DNA from: Lentisphaerae bacterium GWF2_45_14
Lineage (GTDB): Bacteria > Verrucomicrobiota > Lentisphaeria > Victivallales > GWF2-45-14
Length of the DNA stretch: 40,938 bases
Assembly: GCA_001804785.1 (NCBI GenBank)
Contig: MHBG01000016.1
Span: 1-40,938, forward strand
Direction of reading: 5' to 3'
The position numbers and the translations under genes are program-made. Positions 1 to 8,821 of the stretch are shown here, in pieces. Within the stretch, counting starts at the first letter, position 1; every line of letters begins with the position of its first letter. The notes below the pieces were generated by a model that had not been told where the DNA came from, did not search any database, and saw nothing but the letters and a program-made list of their open reading frames with translations.

Positions 1-159
1 ATTCATACCGCTACTGGCGGTGACATAAAAGTAACCCTGCCTAGTAAATATGCGCAGGTAAAGGAGCTTTATTCCGGAAAAATAGTGGCTGAGAATAGTG
101 ATAATTTTATTTTTCACTTTGAAACGCCGGATACTCCGCTGTTCGAACTGATAAAATAA
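1..159 (+). CDS. C-terminal end of a probable glycoside hydrolase (5' truncated by window)
   Basis: Reading frame 1 is open from the first base to a TAA at 157-159 and gives 52 residues. They form short alternating hydrophobic/polar beta strands (KVTLP, KELYSGKIVAE, FIFHFETPDTPLFEL), which resemble the C-terminal beta-sandwich that closes many glycosidases and alpha-L-fucosidase or beta-galactosidase-like proteins. The catalytic part lies outside the window, so the family cannot be named. Carbohydrate genes further downstream make a glycosidase plausible. Confidence is good that this is the end of a gene and low for the function. Confidence 0.55.
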   Translation: MHTATGGDIKVTLPSKYAQVKELYSGKIVAENSDNFIFHFETPDTPLFELIK

Positions 160-548
160 GAGTATGGCGGTCTCCTAAAATTGAACAGCGCCATAAAAAT
201 CTCCGAAGGAGAGGCGCGCAAACGGAAGTCTGACCATTAAAAATGGGCAGAAGCAGACGACGTCTGAATAAGTCCTTCATAACGGGAACCTCCCCGCATA
301 ACGTATGGCAAACTGGCTCAATGCCCCCAATTATGAGAGTTTGTAATGACATGCAGTCTTTTTTCCTTTTAAAAAAACTCGTTACAGGGCGGGAAGCGGC
401 ATTAAAAAACTTCACAGCCTCAACTGGCTATATGTATTATTATCAATTACTTACCCAACAGATAGTGATTCTCTTTTTAAGTGGCATGCTCCGGCGACAT
501 CCTCTTCTTCTTCTATTGGTTCAGTTTTGAATCTCATACGTGGAGTGG
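160..548. other. 389-bp gap without a supportable gene
   Basis: Overlapping open frames exist on both strands (243-530 plus, 107-415 minus), but neither has a ribosome binding site, a recognisable domain or coding-like composition. The only structure seen is a perfect 13-bp dyad, CAGACG-A-CGTCTG, at 254-266 and a short TCTCC/GGAGA stem near 210-225. The stretch may be decayed mobile DNA, but I cannot match it to a family. Confidence 0.5.
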
Positions 549-1376
549 TCAGTTGAGTTTTCGCCATTCGGAAGGGGAGATGCCGAACTTCTTGCGGAAG
601 ACCGCCGAAAAGTAGTCGTGTCCGCTGAAGCCCGCGAGCCATGCAATCTCCTTTATCGGGCTTGAGGACTGCTTCAGCAAGCGGCAGGCTTTTTCGATGC
701 GGACGGAGTCGATGTAATCTTTAGGGGACACACCGTAGTCTTTCTTGAAGCTCCTGAATATGGTCGCCCTGTCAACTTTTAGTTTTTCTGCGAGTTCGTC
801 CACGCTGATAAAGTTTTCTTTCTGCGAATCGATAATCGATTTGCAGAGCAGCGCGACGTCTGGTTTTTTATTACCCTCTTTTTCCGTACTGATGCTTTTC
901 TGGAGGAGCCTGATGCATTCCCACGCAGAATTTACCGGGTACATACAGCTGAAATCCCCCTTTTCAAATTCGGACAAGAGAGTCCTTGTGAAATTCTGAA
1001 ATTCCACGGAGAGCACAGGGATGAAAGGCAGTCTTTTTTTTATTCCTGTTTTCTCAAAGGCCCACCCAATATCGCTTCCACTCAGGACAAACCACATATA
1101 GCACCAGGGAGCGGAGGGATTATCGTAATATTTCACATACATGCCGGGACTGAATATGAAAAGGTCTCCTGCCTCCGCCGCATACTTTTTGCCATCGGCA
1201 TCAAATATGCCAGAGCCTGCGGTGATGAGGTGGAATGAAACGTGTGATGCAACTTGTTCAAAGTAAAAGTTTCCAAGGCTCTTGAAGTCTCCGACGCATT
1301 TTATGAAAAGTCCGGGATTCTCAGCATCGGCATCGATGGGGGCCGTATAAATATTCTGCGTGTAAGTTCTTGTCAT
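549..1376 (-). CDS. AraC-family transcriptional regulator with N-terminal cupin domain
   Basis: The protein has 275 residues, a usual AraC length. Residues about 20-150 look like the sugar-sensing cupin (AHVSFHLITAGSGIF, GDLFIFSPGMYV). Residues about 175-275 hold two helix-turn-helix units: the first around SVDELAEKLKVDRATIFRSF, the second around IKEIAWLAGFSGHDYFSAVF, ending in the typical FGISPSEWRKLN. It should bind DNA as a sugar-responsive activator. It is transcribed away from the URO-D-like gene at 1491, with 114 bp between the starts, so that gene is the likeliest target; direct repeats at 1382-1408 could be its operator. The effector is unknown. Confidence 0.93.
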   Translation of the reverse strand: MTRTYTQNIYTAPIDADAENPGLFIKCVGDFKSLGNFYFEQVASHVSFHLITAGSGIFDADGKKYAAEAGDLFIFSPGMYVKYYDNPSAPWCYMWFVLSGSDIGWAFEKTGIKKRLPFIPVLSVEFQNFTRTLLSEFEKGDFSCMYPVNSAWECIRLLQKSISTEKEGNKKPDVALLCKSIIDSQKENFISVDELAEKLKVDRATIFRSFKKDYGVSPKDYIDSVRIEKACRLLKQSSSPIKEIAWLAGFSGHDYFSAVFRKKFGISPSEWRKLN

Positions 1377-1381
1377 ATTTC

Positions 1382-1408
1382 TGCAACATTTTCTCTAGTG
1401 ATGCAACA
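1382..1408. promoter_or_regulatory. Direct repeat TGCAACA x2, possible AraC-type operator
   Basis: TGCAACA occurs at 1382-1388 and again at 1402-1408, in the same orientation and 20 bp apart (about two helical turns). AraC-family proteins typically bind direct repeats with this spacing. The pair lies between the araC-like start (1376) and the -35 of the divergent gene (1418), which suits control of both. Assignment is by position and spacing only. Confidence 0.4.
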
Positions 1409-1417
1409 AAATTAGCA

Positions 1418-1457
1418 TTGATAAATACACAAAACAACCGCTATAATATCTATTATA
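1418..1457 (+). promoter_or_regulatory. Sigma70-like promoter with dyad at the -10, for the URO-D-like gene
   Basis: TTGATA at 1418-1423 and a perfect TATAAT at 1442-1447 are separated by 18 bp. The -10 is embedded in a perfect inverted repeat, TATAATA-TC-TATTATA (1442-1457), which could be a repressor or regulator site. AAAGGA at about 1479-1484 then serves as ribosome binding site for the ATG at 1491. Confidence 0.6.
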
Positions 1458-1490
1458 ACACAACATAATAACAAATGCAAAGGAATAGCC

Positions 1491-2579
1491 ATGAGTACAA
1501 TCGAGTTAAAGTATAAGCCGGATTTCGCGAGAGTACGGGAAATGTGGAACCATTACTGGGCGGGTGACGTCCTGAAAAGGCCGCTTGTCGTAGCGTCGGT
1601 TCCCCGCGAAGGAGTGAACGCAAGAGGCGGCAAGCCATATTACAGATATTACACGGCGCTTCAGAAAGACTACAAAACGCGCTTCGCGTGCATTGACAAT
1701 ATACTCGAAACTACTGAATACATGGCGGAGTCGATACCGTTTTTCGGGACTGACCTGGGGCCTGACCAGTTCGCGTCCTTTCTCGGAGCCGAGTTCAAAT
1801 TTTCGGAGTCGTCGATGGAGACGAACTGGGTTGATCCAATCGTGGAAAACTGGGAGGACGTTCTTCCTCTAAGATTTGACGAGAATAACCATAACTTTAA
1901 ACATCTGCTTGAGGTAGCCGTGAAAATGGCGGAGCACGCTGAAGGCAGGTATCTCGTCGGGGTATGTGATTTTCACTCGAATGGGGATACGTTGAGCGCT
2001 CTTCGAAGCCCCGAAAAACTCTGCATGGACTTCTATGACTGTCCGGAACTCGTGGCGCGGGCGATGCGCGATGTCCGCAAAATTTATCAGCCGGTATATG
2101 ACGCTGTTTATAAGGCAAGCGGAATGTCCCGTGCGACAGGCTCCATAGGCTGGATACCGTTTTGGTGCGAAGGAAAATTTGCCAGCGTCCAATGCGACTT
2201 CATGTGCATGGTAAGTCCCGAAATCTGCCGCGAGTACATCATTCCGGCGCTGGAAGAGGAAGCCGCGTTTCTCGATCATTGCGTATTTCATCTCGACGGC
2301 CCCGGCGCATTGAGACACCTCGACGATATTCTTGCGATAAAGGATATCGACGTCCTGCAATGGGTGCCGGGGGACGGACAGCCGCCCGTCTATGAATGGC
2401 TGGATGTCCTTAAAAAAGCGCAGAAAGCGGGAAAAGGCTTGCAGATTTATGGAGTCAATCTTGACATAATCAAGAGAATAAGCAGGGAACTCAGCCCCGA
2501 GGGAATCGTCTATTGCGTCGATGCGAAGACACGGGAAGATGTTAATGAGATAACAGACTGGCTTGAAGAGAATACATGA
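1491..2579 (+). CDS. Uroporphyrinogen decarboxylase-like protein (URO-D/corrinoid methyltransferase superfamily)
   Basis: The product has 362 residues, the usual size for the URO-D fold. Recognisable stretches are the N-terminal REMWNHYWAGDVLKRPLV, the central VFHLDGPGALRHLDDIL and the C-terminal NLDIIKRISRELSPEGIVY, which resemble the MtaA/CmuA-like branch of methyltransferases rather than haem-pathway HemE. In that branch the enzyme moves a methyl group between a corrinoid protein and a thiol. No corrinoid protein gene lies nearby, so the substrate is open. The start has a clear AAAGGA site. The AraC gene upstream suggests substrate-induced expression; an amidohydrolase follows convergently after 54 bp. 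Confidence 0.75.
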   Translation: MSTIELKYKPDFARVREMWNHYWAGDVLKRPLVVASVPREGVNARGGKPYYRYYTALQKDYKTRFACIDNILETTEYMAESIPFFGTDLGPDQFASFLGAEFKFSESSMETNWVDPIVENWEDVLPLRFDENNHNFKHLLEVAVKMAEHAEGRYLVGVCDFHSNGDTLSALRSPEKLCMDFYDCPELVARAMRDVRKIYQPVYDAVYKASGMSRATGSIGWIPFWCEGKFASVQCDFMCMVSPEICREYIIPALEEEAAFLDHCVFHLDGPGALRHLDDILAIKDIDVLQWVPGDGQPPVYEWLDVLKKAQKAGKGLQIYGVNLDIIKRISRELSPEGIVYCVDAKTREDVNEITDWLEENT

Positions 2580-2633
2580 TGCGAATTATTTTTGTTACTC
2601 AATAGACTCTTCTCAATTGCCTCAGAGATTTTA

Positions 2634-3533
2634 TTATAATTTAAACAACTTGCGTGCATTTTCTCTGGCTATCTTGCAGAAGACCTCTTTGCTGATTTTC
2701 TTTTTATCGTGCCATTCAAGAAGAAGATCGACCATTGGAAACGGCGTATCGAATGCACAGATGTCAGTGCCGAATAAGAGCCTATCCTGGAACTCATTCA
2801 GGAATTTGGGACCATACTCCGAATCGCGGGCCAATGCGTTCCATGGAGAAGCATCAGATAAATCACCATACAAGTTGGGATATCGACGAAAGAGTTTCGG
2901 AACAACGCCTTCTTCTTTTACCGGACCGCTCGGAGGACGCCAGCCAACTTGTGTCCCGTCGGGGCAAAACACCGTTTTTCTCTGGGCCGGAGTTTCCAGC
3001 CGCCCCATCTCAGCCCAGAACACCGGGCCGTGTCCAAGTATTATGAGCTTCGGAAATTTTTGAAGGGTGTGCTCCATTTGAGGAAGTCCCGGATCATCGT
3101 ATAATCCAAAATCACCGCCAACGACATCTGACCCATCATACGTTACCGGCAGCCCGACATCCTGCGCATGCTTGAATAAATTTTGCACCATCGGATGCAT
3201 GACGGGTACGTTCAGCATTACCTCGCCAAGCCCTCTGCATCCCTTGTCTTTGTAATATCGCAAAAGACGGTCAAGCGGGGCATCTGCTGAATTGGTAAGA
3301 GCGCGAGGATCAATGTTGCAAAAAGGGAAAAAGCGATCCGGGTATTTTTCGCACATATCCAGAATGTCCTCATTGGCCTGTGGTAGATAGATTTCCGGAC
3401 TTACAATGGGCAGCAACGCGCCTTTTTCAATTCCTGCCTTGTCGTAACGTTCGATTACCTGTTCAGGAGTACAGAACTGGACCACAAAAGGAACAGGCCT
3501 TCGATAGGCATGTGCATGAATATCTATAAACAT
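2634..3533 (-). CDS. Amidohydrolase family 2 (metal-dependent TIM-barrel hydrolase)
   Basis: The protein has 299 residues from the chosen start. It begins with the metal-binding DIHAHA (HxH) motif and continues with LIILGHGP (third histidine) and LFGTDICAF (late aspartate), ending in ENARKLFKL. This is the layout of amidohydrolase family 2, which includes decarboxylases and lactone or amide hydrolases. An ATG at 3548 is possible, but GGAGGTGG lies inside that extension and sits about 5 nt before the ATG at 3533, so translation most likely starts at 3533. It is a single gene with its own promoter, facing the URO-D-like gene. The substrate is unknown. Confidence 0.85.
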   Translation of the reverse strand: MFIDIHAHAYRRPVPFVVQFCTPEQVIERYDKAGIEKGALLPIVSPEIYLPQANEDILDMCEKYPDRFFPFCNIDPRALTNSADAPLDRLLRYYKDKGCRGLGEVMLNVPVMHPMVQNLFKHAQDVGLPVTYDGSDVVGGDFGLYDDPGLPQMEHTLQKFPKLIILGHGPVFWAEMGRLETPAQRKTVFCPDGTQVGWRPPSGPVKEEGVVPKLFRRYPNLYGDLSDASPWNALARDSEYGPKFLNEFQDRLLFGTDICAFDTPFPMVDLLLEWHDKKKISKEVFCKIARENARKLFKL

Positions 3534-3569
3534 TTCCACCTCCACCATGGTAATATTTGATTAACCTTG

Positions 3570-3598
3570 ACTATAAGACAAGAAACAATAGTTGTCAA
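3570..3598 (-). promoter_or_regulatory. Sigma70-like promoter for the amidohydrolase gene
   Basis: On the minus strand a perfect TTGACA (3598-3593) is followed after 17 bp by TATAGT (3575-3570), about 37 bp before the ATG at 3533. Both hexamers and the spacing fit a housekeeping promoter. Confidence 0.6.
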
Positions 3599-3701
3599 GA
3601 CTATCGAAGTTCAGTTACTTCATCCCTGTATTTGCCCGACAGTCTTATCCTTCTACGTTTCAGGGAGCTGTCATTTAATGTAAAAAACTGATTATTTTTA
3701 A

Positions 3702-4181
3702 AAGATATTTACCGAAGAAGTTACCGCAGCTCTTGAGAGGTCAATCGCCAGAACCGGCAGAAAGCCCAAGCACATCATATCCGACAAAGGCGCTCAGTTT
3801 TACTGCGACAATTATAAAGGCTGGTGTCTGCAGCGCAACATGAAGACCCGTTTCGGAGCTGTAGGTCGCCACGGGAGCATTGCCGTGACTGAAAGACTGG
3901 TCAAAATCCTAAAATTTGAGTGTACGAGGTTGATAAGCATACCATTGAACTTCAAAGCTATGCGTTATGAACTTGCGTTATTTTTCTCATGGTATAATGA
4001 GTTTCGCACGCACGAATATTTGGGATCAAGGACTCCGATGGAGGTCTATAATCATTCGCCTCCAAGCGAACCGCCATTAAAACTCGTTCATACTTCCGAA
4101 GTCCCCAAGCTGGAACTTCATGTCTCCTACCTCGAAGGACGGAAGCATCTGCCCATCATCGACATCAAGAAAGCAGCATAA
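3702..4181 (+). pseudogene. Truncated DDE (IS3/IS481-type) transposase, integrase core C-terminal half
   Basis: The frame opens after a TAA at 3699 and runs to a TAA at 4179-4181. It shows the second half of an rve/DDE integrase core: HIISDKGAQF contains the second catalytic Asp, VTERLVKILKFEC the catalytic Glu, and the typical ELALFFSWYNEFRTHEYLGSRTPMEVY end follows. The first catalytic Asp, the HTH region and any upstream orfA are missing, and no ribosome binding site precedes an ATG. An ATG at 3840 would leave an even shorter fragment. I see no convincing terminal inverted repeats. It is a dead insertion-sequence remnant between metabolic genes. Confidence 0.85.
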
Positions 4182-4730
4182 ACAGCGAAGCTCTGCGTTG
4201 TCGACTACGCTACCTCCTGCCTTGAAAAGGCATTTTCGAGCTTGGTTTTGCTTTTCATCGCTGTAAAATTGTCAAAGAACATCCAGACGATCAAGTCCAG
4301 CAAAAGTATTTTTAAAATTAATATAATAAATATTAGTTATTTCTTTGTCCCCCAAGTCGATCTACCCCTACACCACGACCGTGCCTGGTCTTGTGTGGAA
4401 CTCCTTCGGCTCATGGTTCCGCACAATCCGATATGAACGATGCCCCTCGGAAATGGTCGTCTCCATCGCCCTCAGAAACAGCTTTCCGGAATTTCTCACG
4501 GGCAGGAACTCTGCTGAAAACCTCGTGAAATTCATCCTCGAAAGAGTGGATTTTTCACGAAAAAATTCTTCGAAGCTCGCTGCCTGACAAAAAACACGGT
4601 TTTTCAGCGACATTTCCTCTCAAAAAATTTTCAGAGGAAGAAAAAATACGGCAAATTTCATGTTGCCGCGCATCCTTACGCCCTGCGTTCCAACCCCAAG
4701 AACCCGGGACTCTCAAGTACTATGCGAATG
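4182..4730. other. 549-bp gap without a supportable gene
   Basis: This stretch separates the transposase remnant from the convergent glycosidase. Mirror-image open frames of about 80 codons (4345-4587 plus, 4368-4613 minus) cover the same DNA; neither has a convincing ribosome binding site or known domain. A perfect 7-bp dyad, TTCCTCT/AGAGGAA, with a 12-nt loop is at 4614-4639. The region is most simply IS flank or decayed DNA. Confidence 0.45.
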
Positions 4731-6509
4731 TTAATTTTCTCCTAATTTTTCCAGCTCAAGTAGAACTACGGATTTTGCCGGGATAGAAATATCCGAGAAT
4801 GCGTCTTTTGAATCATAATTCTTTACTGTGTTCGATATTTTTTTATTTGAGGCCGTATTGTAGTCCAGATAATTTTTAGCCGTCAAGATATGTTCTTTAA
4901 TCAGGCGATATCGGTTTTTCTTGAACTTAAATCGCACATGCCGTTCTGTTATTGGCGACTTGTTGTCAATAAGTATATTGAGCTTGTTGCCTTCCCGCAT
5001 CGCGCAGGCGATAAAATTAGCGGGAGGGGCATCATGCATATTGGTCGCAATGCTTCTCAAATAGTCAGGCAGCAATGCGGCATTTAAATCTGTATATTTC
5101 CCCTCAACTTTGGTTTCAACAACTTCATTGCAGTAAGCATTATTCAACAAAATAAATAGATCGGCAATTCCGCTAAGGTAAAGTTTGCTGCTTTTAGCGT
5201 CTTTAGCAACAACTTTCCAAGGTCCGCGATTGCTGTAAGCGCTGAAAGAGTGGTAATTCGCCATTTCAATCATCGGTTCCTGAAGAGTGCGCAAATAAAA
5301 ATCAGCGGTAGAAAGAACTCCTTTCAACGAGTGTGATTCATTAATGTCTTTTTTCCCCGCGAACGGTGAAATTTCAAATTTGCTCCCTTGAACGGACATG
5401 CGTTTGGGATACATAGAGTGCTCTGAAATGAAAAGTTTCAAGTTGTCGTAACCTGCTGCCTTAATATCGTCTATAATTGTCCGCTGGAAAATTCCAAAAC
5501 ACATTGCCAGCGGAGTCCCGTCGTAGTACATATGCCATACGACATAATCAACATCGCCGCCCAATTCTTTCAGGCAAAACTGTAGCCATGTTCTCCACTC
5601 ATTAAAAGAGTTGTATCTTTTATCAGCGCCATACGGTCCCCACGGCCCGCCATTTGCGTGAATTGCCAATTTGACTTCTGGATGTGCTGGTTTTATGGCC
5701 CGTATCCAGCGTTTACACTCCCGCACATATTCTTCCTTTGTCCAGTAAGCAGGAATCCAATCCATTTCCTGTCCGAGTTCCCATACTGCGACAGGTACCG
5801 GTTTTTTAACGCCATAATCAACCCGCAATTTTGCCCAATTTACGTTTTCCTTTTTAGAGTCGCTGGAAAATATGTCAATATTTTTCTCCCATAGACCTTT
5901 TTCGGGAGCCTTGTCGGGTGCGCCTGTTAGAAAGTCAATTAGATCGACGGCATCTTCGGGGTGTTCCTGGTACATATTGAAAGTCCAGCAGAATTGCACA
6001 TCTGGATTGATTTTTTGAAAAGATTTGACCCATTCCAATAAACCATAGATTTGCTTCTCTGAATCTTGGGCGTATAATTTCATAGATGCTCGTTTGCTTA
6101 AAGGCCCTATTGATAATTTCCATCGATAAGTTTGCGAACCTGTGCCTCCTATTCGAATAAAAGGGACAGGGAATTCTTTGCAAATGCCTGTAAACTCTTC
6201 GTCCAGCTCAGTTGAAGCATTTGATTTAAGCTCTATGCTCTGACCCAAATGCCAGGAATGATTAAACCCCAAAAGCATTTTTGACGGATGGTTAATCACT
6301 TTTTCCTCGTCTATGGAAATTTCCGCTGGAAGCGTTTCGTTATTTCCATATATTTTCATGTAATTGTCTTCTAACTGTTGCATGCTGTCGTATTCGTCAA
6401 GCTTTAGCTGTTTTGGGGCCTGCTTCAGTGGCGCATTTTCAGCGGAGGCTATGAGGCGTGCAAAGATTAAAAAAACAAAGCTTAAAGTCCAAACGATTCT
6501 TAACCTCAT
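4731..6509 (-). CDS. Secreted clan GH-A-like glycosidase (GH51/GH39-like)
   Basis: The protein has 592 residues from the ATG at 6509. A TTG-initiated form two codons longer is possible, but AGGGGA is best spaced for this ATG. A signal peptide (MRLRIVWTLSFVFLIFARLIASAEN) directs export. The middle looks like a TIM barrel: PFIRIGGTGSQTYRW, FCWTFNMYQEHPED, VAVWELGQEMDW (likely acid/base Glu), VVWHMYYDGT and LKLFISEHSMYP (likely nucleophile Glu). About 110 C-terminal residues resemble the beta-sandwich of arabinofuranosidases. The order fits alpha-L-arabinofuranosidase-like enzymes, but the usual Asn before the acid/base Glu is Gln here, so the exact family is uncertain. It stands alone downstream of a pseudopilin operon on the same strand. 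Confidence 0.7.
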   Translation of the reverse strand: MRLRIVWTLSFVFLIFARLIASAENAPLKQAPKQLKLDEYDSMQQLEDNYMKIYGNNETLPAEISIDEEKVINHPSKMLLGFNHSWHLGQSIELKSNASTELDEEFTGICKEFPVPFIRIGGTGSQTYRWKLSIGPLSKRASMKLYAQDSEKQIYGLLEWVKSFQKINPDVQFCWTFNMYQEHPEDAVDLIDFLTGAPDKAPEKGLWEKNIDIFSSDSKKENVNWAKLRVDYGVKKPVPVAVWELGQEMDWIPAYWTKEEYVRECKRWIRAIKPAHPEVKLAIHANGGPWGPYGADKRYNSFNEWRTWLQFCLKELGGDVDYVVWHMYYDGTPLAMCFGIFQRTIIDDIKAAGYDNLKLFISEHSMYPKRMSVQGSKFEISPFAGKKDINESHSLKGVLSTADFYLRTLQEPMIEMANYHSFSAYSNRGPWKVVAKDAKSSKLYLSGIADLFILLNNAYCNEVVETKVEGKYTDLNAALLPDYLRSIATNMHDAPPANFIACAMREGNKLNILIDNKSPITERHVRFKFKKNRYRLIKEHILTAKNYLDYNTASNKKISNTVKNYDSKDAFSDISIPAKSVVLLELEKLGEN

Positions 6510-6577
6510 CTTCAAATTCCCCTAATTTCTATTCCGTTTACAAGTTCATTCAAAAAACTTATACTATTTAATTAGAC

Positions 6578-6724
6578 TTAATTAACACTGAGGCCTTGAG
6601 CGACTCCAGGCGCATCGTACCCATCTGTTATCGTCCGTGTTTCCGCATGTCCGTCAAGGAAAGCCGTTTTCATTTTATTTGAACGGCAAGGGAAATTCCC
6701 CTTTGTTTTTCTGTTATGGAACAT
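6578..6724 (-). pseudogene. Decayed C-terminal end of a pseudopilin (H-X9-DG type)
   Basis: The minus-strand frame ending with TAA at 6580-6578 reads SNKMKTAFLDGHAETRTITD, which matches the conserved AFLDGHAET-type end of H-X9-DG pseudopilins. The residue where the signature His should stand is Arg, nine residues before the DG. The frame has no pseudopilin N-terminus; upstream it runs into the last codons of the intact pseudopilin gene (stop at 6716-6714). It is best read as the 3' remnant of a second, tandem pseudopilin gene whose 5' part was deleted. Confidence 0.55.
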
Positions 6725-7322
6725 TCCATATAAAATCATTTAAAGCCCGGAGAGGTTTGGCCCATTCTGTGTGTCCGTCGGCAAATGAATAATTCCTGCC
6801 GCCATTATGACGTTGCGCTTTTATGTTCTGATCCGCAGTGAGAGTTTGATAATATGAATACGCGTTAAGATTAGGGTCGATGCAGGCGTCAAAGATCAGA
6901 ACCGTTTCCGAAGGCTTTGTTATTTGTGCCAGTTTGCGCCAGTGGCCCCATGAAATCGTGAAGCGCGAAAGCCCGTAATGGGTCAGGGTTACAGCTGTTG
7001 GCTGGAATTTTTCGCTGGGACATTTCCAGATGCCGCTGGGCGGGTTGCTTTGTGGCGGAGCATATCCGTTCGGAGCTATATATGTGCGATGCCACGCTGT
7101 GTTGCTTGCGGTCCATGATGTCGGTATCCAGTCATTAAAGTCACTTGCATACATCAGGCAGGCGTTTGTCAGTTGCTTTTCATTGCTTTGGCATATTGAT
7201 GCGTTTGCTTTCTCCCTCGCATTTCTCAAGGCAGGCATAAGCATGCTTGCCAGGATCGCTATTATACTGATGACTGTGAGGAGCTCGATGAGTGTGAATT
7301 CCGTGCCGCTTTTTCTTTTCAT
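6714..7322 (-). CDS. Type II secretion/type IV-like pseudopilin with H-X9-DG signature
   Basis: The product has 202 residues from the ATG at 7322-7320. The N-terminus [20 protein letters not shown] is a prepilin leader and hydrophobic helix with the conserved Glu at +5, continuing [17 protein letters not shown]; the residue before the processed Phe is Glu, not the usual Gly. The C-terminal part contains an exact H-X9-DG ([17 protein letters not shown]). Such proteins are numerous in Lentisphaerota and Planctomycetota and are thought to be membrane-anchored pseudopilins; their role is unproven. A longer upstream frame is rejected because the stop of the preceding gene overlaps this ATG as TAATG and GGAGAG lies at the right distance. 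It is the last gene of the ROK operon. Confidence 0.88.
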   Translation of the reverse strand: MKRKSGTEFTLIELLTVISIIAILASMLMPALRNAREKANASICQSNEKQLTNACLMYASDFNDWIPTSWTASNTAWHRTYIAPNGYAPPQSNPPSGIWKCPSEKFQPTAVTLTHYGLSRFTISWGHWRKLAQITKPSETVLIFDACIDPNLNAYSYYQTLTADQNIKAQRHNGGRNYSFADGHTEWAKPLRALNDFIWNVP

Positions 7323-8809
7323 TATTCTCTCCAGATGGGGCTTGTCCATAACATTTGTCCGTCCGTTTGCTTTGCGCGAATGTATATAAAACCTTTTTCT
7401 CCGGAAGGAACGAATTTGGTTTCGTAATTGAAGGAGTATTCTTTTTCCGGGACGGCCCGATGTATTTTCAGGGAAGGGGAACAAAAACCTGCAACGGCTT
7501 TGCCGCAGGACCCGTTGACTAATTTTTTTATCGAGGTTTTTATTGTCGAGTTTCCGCATTTCAATTCCAGTTCCGTCTTTGCGGAAGTATCCAGCTCAAT
7601 GACCAGGTTCTGTGTTCCTCCCGCTCCGAAATGTGTTCCTCCGAGTAGTCCAGCCGGATTTTGTTTTGTTCGGCATTTCCAGTTAAGGGTGTTTTTTGAA
7701 ATAGAGAGCTTTTCCGTTGCCTTTTCCTCTTCCATTTCATAAGAGCTGAAGCGACAGTATTGAGTCGCGTCCAGGAGTTTTCCGTTTTTGATTTTTATGT
7801 CAATGTCCCAATTATGGACAATGTTCTTGCGTCCCCAGCCGCATTCAATCTTTATTTTATATTTTCCGGAAGAAAATTCCGTTGACAGCGTCGGCATGGG
7901 AAGTCGATGCAGTTTGCAGTTTTTTCCAAAGCCTTCCACTAACTCCACAAGTTCCAGAGGCGCTGTCCCTGTCAGATCTATCTTCAACTCCATTTCTTTC
8001 TCTGTGCGAACGCTTTCTCCTATGAAGCCTCCGTTAAGATGCGCACTGACTTCGAAACGCGCTCCGGTGGACGCAAGCGTGCGTCTTTTTTGGATGGCGT
8101 TCCATAGGTTCTGTCTGTCAAGTTTGTCGCATATGACGCCTATTCGTCCGTGTCCATAATGTCCGGGATATCCGTCATGGGTGTCAGTGGATGCGTAGAA
8201 GCCGAATTTGTGGCCTTGCAAGAGGCCTTCTCTGACGGAAGTTTCTTTAACTCTGGGACCCATTGTATGGTAGTAGTCATAATACGCGTCGTCGCTTTCT
8301 CCGCATCCGTGATTGGAGAAAATTTCAACCAGAGGGGAGACTGCGCTGTCAAAATCTTTCCAGCGGGTTCCGCGAAAACCGGAAAGATAGGAGCAGTGAT
8401 GCGGCAGAAGAATTGCCTTGTATTTGCTTGTTGCTTTTATGAGTTCCGGCAACGTCGGAGCGTCTATCAATGGTGCATCGTTCATGTTGTAATATACATT
8501 GTAATCGCCGTATTTCATGGAGTGCCATTCATAGCTTGGCAGCGTGATAAATTTGCCGGGTTTGTTGGCGGCTTTCAATTCCGTCATCAGTTCCTTCCAG
8601 AAATATTGAAGTTTTTGAAATCCTCCGAAATGCATTATAAGAACATTGTTCTGCGTCTTCAGGTCCATTGGCATGTCGGGCCAGAAAGCGTGTCCTGTTA
8701 TGCTGCAGAAATCAAGATGGCTTTTAGCGTTTTCGAGCGCTCGTTTCGGGGTTCCGTAGCCGTAGCTGGCGGCGCAATGACTGTGTATGTCTCCCCAATA
8801 GGTCTTCAT
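7322..8809 (-). CDS. DUF3604/PHP-like metal-dependent hydrolase
   Basis: The protein has 495 residues. It begins with YWGDIHSHC, the first metal-binding HxH of PHP/DUF3604 proteins, followed by [34 protein letters not shown] and [20 protein letters not shown], which supply further metal-binding His and Asp residues. Residues about 280-495 are beta-rich and hydrophobic, like the C-terminal domain of DUF3604 members. No signal peptide is visible. The biochemical reaction of the family is poorly known; phosphoesterase or sugar-derivative hydrolase activity is inferred. The gene lies 12 bp after the Gfo/Idh gene, with AGGAAA before its start, and overlaps the pseudopilin start by one base, implying translational coupling. 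Confidence 0.82.
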   Translation of the reverse strand: MKTYWGDIHSHCAASYGYGTPKRALENAKSHLDFCSITGHAFWPDMPMDLKTQNNVLIMHFGGFQKLQYFWKELMTELKAANKPGKFITLPSYEWHSMKYGDYNVYYNMNDAPLIDAPTLPELIKATSKYKAILLPHHCSYLSGFRGTRWKDFDSAVSPLVEIFSNHGCGESDDAYYDYYHTMGPRVKETSVREGLLQGHKFGFYASTDTHDGYPGHYGHGRIGVICDKLDRQNLWNAIQKRRTLASTGARFEVSAHLNGGFIGESVRTEKEMELKIDLTGTAPLELVELVEGFGKNCKLHRLPMPTLSTEFSSGKYKIKIECGWGRKNIVHNWDIDIKIKNGKLLDATQYCRFSSYEMEEEKATEKLSISKNTLNWKCRTKQNPAGLLGGTHFGAGGTQNLVIELDTSAKTELELKCGNSTIKTSIKKLVNGSCGKAVAGFCSPSLKIHRAVPEKEYSFNYETKFVPSGEKGFIYIRAKQTDGQMLWTSPIWRE

Positions 8810-8821
8810 TTTATTTCCTGT

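Noticed and set aside
243..530. 95-codon plus frame and its minus-strand mirror
   Set aside because: No ribosome binding site, domain or coding-like composition on either strand.
4345..4613. Mirror-image 80-codon frames after the transposase remnant
   Set aside because: Neither strand has a start signal or recognised motif; the DNA is probably IS flank.
7323..7559. 79-residue N-terminal extension of the pseudopilin
   Set aside because: It overlaps the end of the DUF3604 gene in another frame; the prepilin leader must be at the N-terminus, and TAATG coupling marks 7322 as start.
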